The notes below the pieces were generated by a model, which saw only the letters and a list, made by a program, of their open reading frames with translations, was not told where the DNA came from and did not search any database. This document shows, one piece after another, positions 61,460 to 64,000 of a stretch of 64,000 bases of DNA. Location: NCBI GenBank assembly GCA_018819105.1, contig JAHJQV010000065.1, forward strand, positions 85,768-149,767, read 5' to 3'. Source of the stretch: Gammaproteobacteria bacterium (GTDB lineage Bacteria; Pseudomonadota; Gammaproteobacteria; Xanthomonadales; Wenzhouxiangellaceae). The translations under genes were made by a program, and so were the position numbers. Positions within the stretch are counted from its first letter, which is position 1. Every line of letters begins with the position of its first letter.

Positions 61460-61753
61460 TCAGTAGCCAACTTCACGCTGATGCCGAAACGCCAACACAT
61501 AGACCGAATCTTTTGTCGGCTCATAGCGATACAAAGCAACATAGCCAGAATCACCAAAAGCGATCAGTAACTCCCGCAATGCAGTCGAATCCGGGGATGG
61601 ACGGCCCAGTTCCGGGCTGGATTCGAGCAGCAACAGATGTCGCGAAATAGTCTTTGCAGCGCGCCTTGCTGCCTCGGGTGACTTGCCATGCAACAAACGA
61701 CGGCAGCGCTCAAAACCTTCTGCAGCGGTTTGGGTAATGACTACTCGTGGCAC
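61460..61753 (-). CDS. ParE/RelE-superfamily toxin
   Basis: The 97-residue basic protein has the fold signatures of the family: an N-terminal helix pair (AAEGFERCRRLLHGKSPEAA), then LGRPSPDSTALRELLIAFGD, SGYVALYRYEPTKDSVYVLA and the terminal FRHQREVGY. ParE toxins poison gyrase; RelE toxins cut mRNA. The strand ending in RHxRExxY fits either. It overlaps the antitoxin gene by 13 bp. Confidence 0.9.
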   Translation of the reverse strand: MPRVVITQTAAEGFERCRRLLHGKSPEAARRAAKTISRHLLLLESSPELGRPSPDSTALRELLIAFGDSGYVALYRYEPTKDSVYVLAFRHQREVGY

Positions 61754-62013
61754 TCAGGCACCGCAGCCTCATCATCAGTGCCCCAAGTGTCCAGCCAGGC
61801 ACGAACCTCATCATTTCTGAGGTGACGTCCCGATTCCTGATACGATCTCCAAGACGCCAGCGCCTCTTGCTGAAACAGCTGCTTGGCCTCCTCGCGCTCG
61901 ACATATTGTTCGATGGCTTCTAGCATGATGCCATGTGCCGAACGGCGGCGCTGACTGGCCAGTTGTTGGACACGGCTTTTCAGTAGGTCGTCGATCTTGA
62001 TTGAAGTGCCCAT
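61741..62013 (-). CDS. Ribbon-helix-helix (CopG/ParD-like) antitoxin
   Basis: The 90-residue protein starts at ATG 62013 (MGTSIKIDDLLKSRVQQLAS); its first 45 residues have the RHH pattern, a short strand then two helices (RRRSAHGIMLEAIEQYVERE). The acidic C-terminal part (RAWLDTWGTDDEAAVPECHE) should bind the toxin. An upstream in-frame ATG at 62082 is unlikely. Direct repeats ATCACGAG and ATTACGAG lie just before the gene and may be the autoregulatory operator. Confidence 0.88.
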   Translation of the reverse strand: MGTSIKIDDLLKSRVQQLASQRRRSAHGIMLEAIEQYVEREEAKQLFQQEALASWRSYQESGRHLRNDEVRAWLDTWGTDDEAAVPECHE

Positions 62014-62168
62014 ATGTATACTCGTAATCAAGGTATTACCTCGTGATACTGTAACTCGATTGCCGCAGTGGTTACAAATCATCCTTGGACAAGCTTGCTA
62101 ACGGAAGACATACGTGATGTACAGAGCACTGATCGGTCAAGTAACTGTCGTTCTATAGACGTGCCCCA
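62014..62168. other. Spacer between the antitoxin gene and the CRISPR array
   Basis: 155 bp that should hold the toxin-antitoxin promoter (minus strand). Operator-like ACGAG direct repeats lie at about 62020-62050. The part next to the array has no long AT-rich leader and no anti-repeat, so I see no tracrRNA here. Confidence 0.4.
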
Positions 62169-64000
62169 GTTGTAGCTCCCTCTCTCAGCCCGATTGGCTA
62201 CAATCGGTGCCAGTTCGTCCAGGCTGCCGTCGGTGTTGTAGCTCCCTCTCTCACCCCGATTGGCTACAATCGCCATCCAGTGCAGCGCGGAAGTCGCTGG
62301 GTTGTAGCTCCCTCTCTCACCCCGATTGGCTACAATCTCGGATCACCGCATCGGCTCAAGACCATCGTTGTAGCTCCCTCTCTCACCCCGATTGGCTACA
62401 ATCACAGCGTGGCGGGCAGTGCCAAGCTCACGGTTGTAGCTCCCTCTCTCACCCCGATTGGCTATAATGTACACGGCATAACGAGGACTTGCTTTACGGT
62501 TGTAGCTCCCTCTCTCACCCCGATTGGCTACAATATAATCGGCATTCAGTGAACAATGGAGTGAGTTGTAGCTCCCTCTCTCACCCCGATTGGCTACAAT
62601 GCATTAACTCCCTGAACCGTGCCAGGGACGGTTGTAGCTCCCTCTCTCACCCCGATTGGCTACAATCCAAGGGCGGAGCTGATCCGTTCATTGCCAGTTG
62701 TAGCTCCCTCTCTCACCCCGATTGGCTACAATGGTGGTATTGCGCAGAATACGAACACATTCGTTGTAGCTCCCTCTCTCACCCCGATTGGCTACAATAT
62801 AAGCGTTGCAGTTACCACAGCTATAGCGTTGTAGCTCCCTCTCTCACCCCGATTGGCTACAATGTTGAAATGGTAGAAGGTCGCGGTATGCCGGTTGTAG
62901 CTCCCTCTCTCACCCCGATTGGCTACAATAAACCACTCTGGCGTGGACTTGACCCCGTTGTTGTAGCTCCCTCTCTCACCCCGATTGGCTACAATCACCA
63001 TTGGCAGAGCACCACTTTGCGCCAGGTTGTAGCTCCCTCTCTCACCCCGATTGGCTACAATAGATGCAGGCGGCGCTCGAACTGTTTCCATGTTGTAGCT
63101 CCCTCTCTCACCCCGATTGGCTACAATGCGCGACACCGAACGCCGCGTGATGGCGTCGTTGTAGCTCCCTCTCTCACCCCGATTGGCTACAATCCCGCAT
63201 CGCCCGCGCCGAGGCCGTGCTGGGTTGTAGCTCCCTCTCTCACCCCGATTGGCTACAATGAGCTGTTCCAGAAAGTCAATGTCACGTGGGTTGTAGCTCC
63301 CTCTCTCACCCCGATTGGCTACAATGTGACGCTGCAGGGCAGTGACGACAGCTTTGTTGTAGCTCCCTCTCTCACCCCGATTGGCTACAATTGCGTTCGG
63401 TGTCGTGCCCTGGTCCACCGGGTTGTAGCTCCCTCTCTCACCCCGATTGGCTACAATAAAACGCCATCTCTGACAACCACATGCCATGTTGTAGCTCCCT
63501 CTCTCACCCCGATTGGCTACAATCAGCTTGATCTGTACCAGGATGCCGAGCTAGTTGTAGCTCCCTCTCTCACCCCGATTGGCTACAATCCCGGCCGCAA
63601 CCTGGTCCTGTGCGGCAGCGTTGTAGCTCCCTCTCTCACCCCGATTGGCTACAATATTGCAAGATGGGGAGATTACAGAAGCATTGTTGTAGCTCCCTCT
63701 CTCACCCCGATTGGCTACAATGGCTTGATTCTCGAAGCTGTTACGGAATAGGTTGTAGCTCCCTCTCTCACCCCGATTGGCTACAATGATACCAGCATAG
63801 CATACTATCTCACCATGGTTGTAGCTCCCTCTCTCACCCCGATTGGCTACAATTGCGGCGTCATGTTGACAGCATGACAGTTTGTTGTAGCTCCCTCTCT
63901 CACCCCGATTGGCTACAATCGACGACGACGGCGTGGAGAACATTGTCAGGTTGTAGCTCCCTCTCTCACCCCGATTGGCTACAATGTATACCCGTGCGCT
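62169..64000 (+). CRISPR. Type II-C-like CRISPR array (28 repeats in window, continues beyond)
   Basis: The 36-bp repeat starts GTTGTAGCTCCCTCTCTCAC and ends CCCGATTGGCTACAAT. Repeats start at 62169, 62235, 62301 and so on at 66-bp steps, the last at 63950. Spacers are 30 nt, except the one at 62799-62827 (29 nt). There are 27 complete spacers and a truncated one. Both ends of the repeat (GTTGTAGCTCCC and GCTACAAT) match the Neisseria meningitidis type II-C repeat, which carries a promoter in each unit. Orientation is taken as plus by that comparison. The first repeat has one change (CAGCCCG) and the fifth ends TATAAT. No cas genes are in the window. Confidence 0.98.

Noticed and set aside
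62489..63751. A 420-codon open frame with a repeated peptide (VVAPSLTPIGYN), and similar frames on the minus strand
   Set aside because: They are translations of the CRISPR repeats, whose 66-bp period is a multiple of three; they are not proteins.

Overview
The window is about 64 kb of GC-rich, gene-dense chromosome from a gammaproteobacterium. The best clue to its affiliation is the arginine cluster. It encodes an N-acetylornithine carbamoyltransferase (argF'), a kinase fused to an acetyltransferase (ArgB), and argG-argE-argC-argH in the order known from Xanthomonas and Xylella. I therefore infer Xanthomonadales (Lysobacterales) or a close relative; no rRNA is present to confirm this.

Layout. 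1-3.4 kb: end of ppk1, then ppx and epmA. 3.4-12.1 kb: one leftward operon encoding a complete Vibrio TonB2-like energy-transducing system (DUF3450 protein, TtpC-like ExbB, ExbB, ExbD, TonB, TPR protein) that ends in its own large TonB-dependent receptor. 12.2-14.1 kb: a secreted beta-helix-like protein behind a PhoB-type box. 14.1-19.7 kb: leftward pstC-pstA-pstB-phoU behind an exact-repeat PhoB box. 19.8-22 kb: a PhoU-like DUF47 protein and a PiT phosphate transporter. Polyphosphate, high- and low-affinity phosphate transport and a private Ton system thus lie side by side. 22-32.3 kb: an M15 peptidase-like protein, a possible SecB-like protein, an AlkA-like glycosylase, a penicillin-acylase-family hydrolase, a DUF423 protein, and a Gld-type ABC exporter operon. 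32.5-34.7 kb: an AstE-like M14 protein and lipA.

34.7-42 kb: the leftward arginine operon. Its leader (41811-41963) encodes a 30-residue peptide with three consecutive Arg codons, followed by mutually exclusive antiterminator and terminator hairpins. This looks like a trp-type transcription attenuator responding to arginine. I regard it as the most interesting regulatory element in the window.

42-52 kb: an ABC exporter, an amidohydrolase, a DesK/DesR-like two-component pair and a TMEM175-like channel. They are flanked by two paralogous secreted proteins of unknown function, and a subtilisin-like protease follows. A 116-bp MITE-like element lies at 52.0-52.14 kb. 52-61.5 kb: a CorC-like protein, PPK2, an RhlE-like helicase, an aldehyde dehydrogenase with an M20 amidohydrolase, a second NarL-type two-component pair, and a small HExxH protein.

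61.4-64 kb: a ParE/RHH toxin-antitoxin pair, then a CRISPR array with 28 repeats of 36 bp and a 66-bp period that runs off the window. The repeat closely resembles the Neisseria type II-C repeat and, like it, ends in a -10-like TACAAT, so each unit may carry its own promoter. No cas gene or tracrRNA is in the window. I see no tRNA, rRNA or complete insertion sequence.
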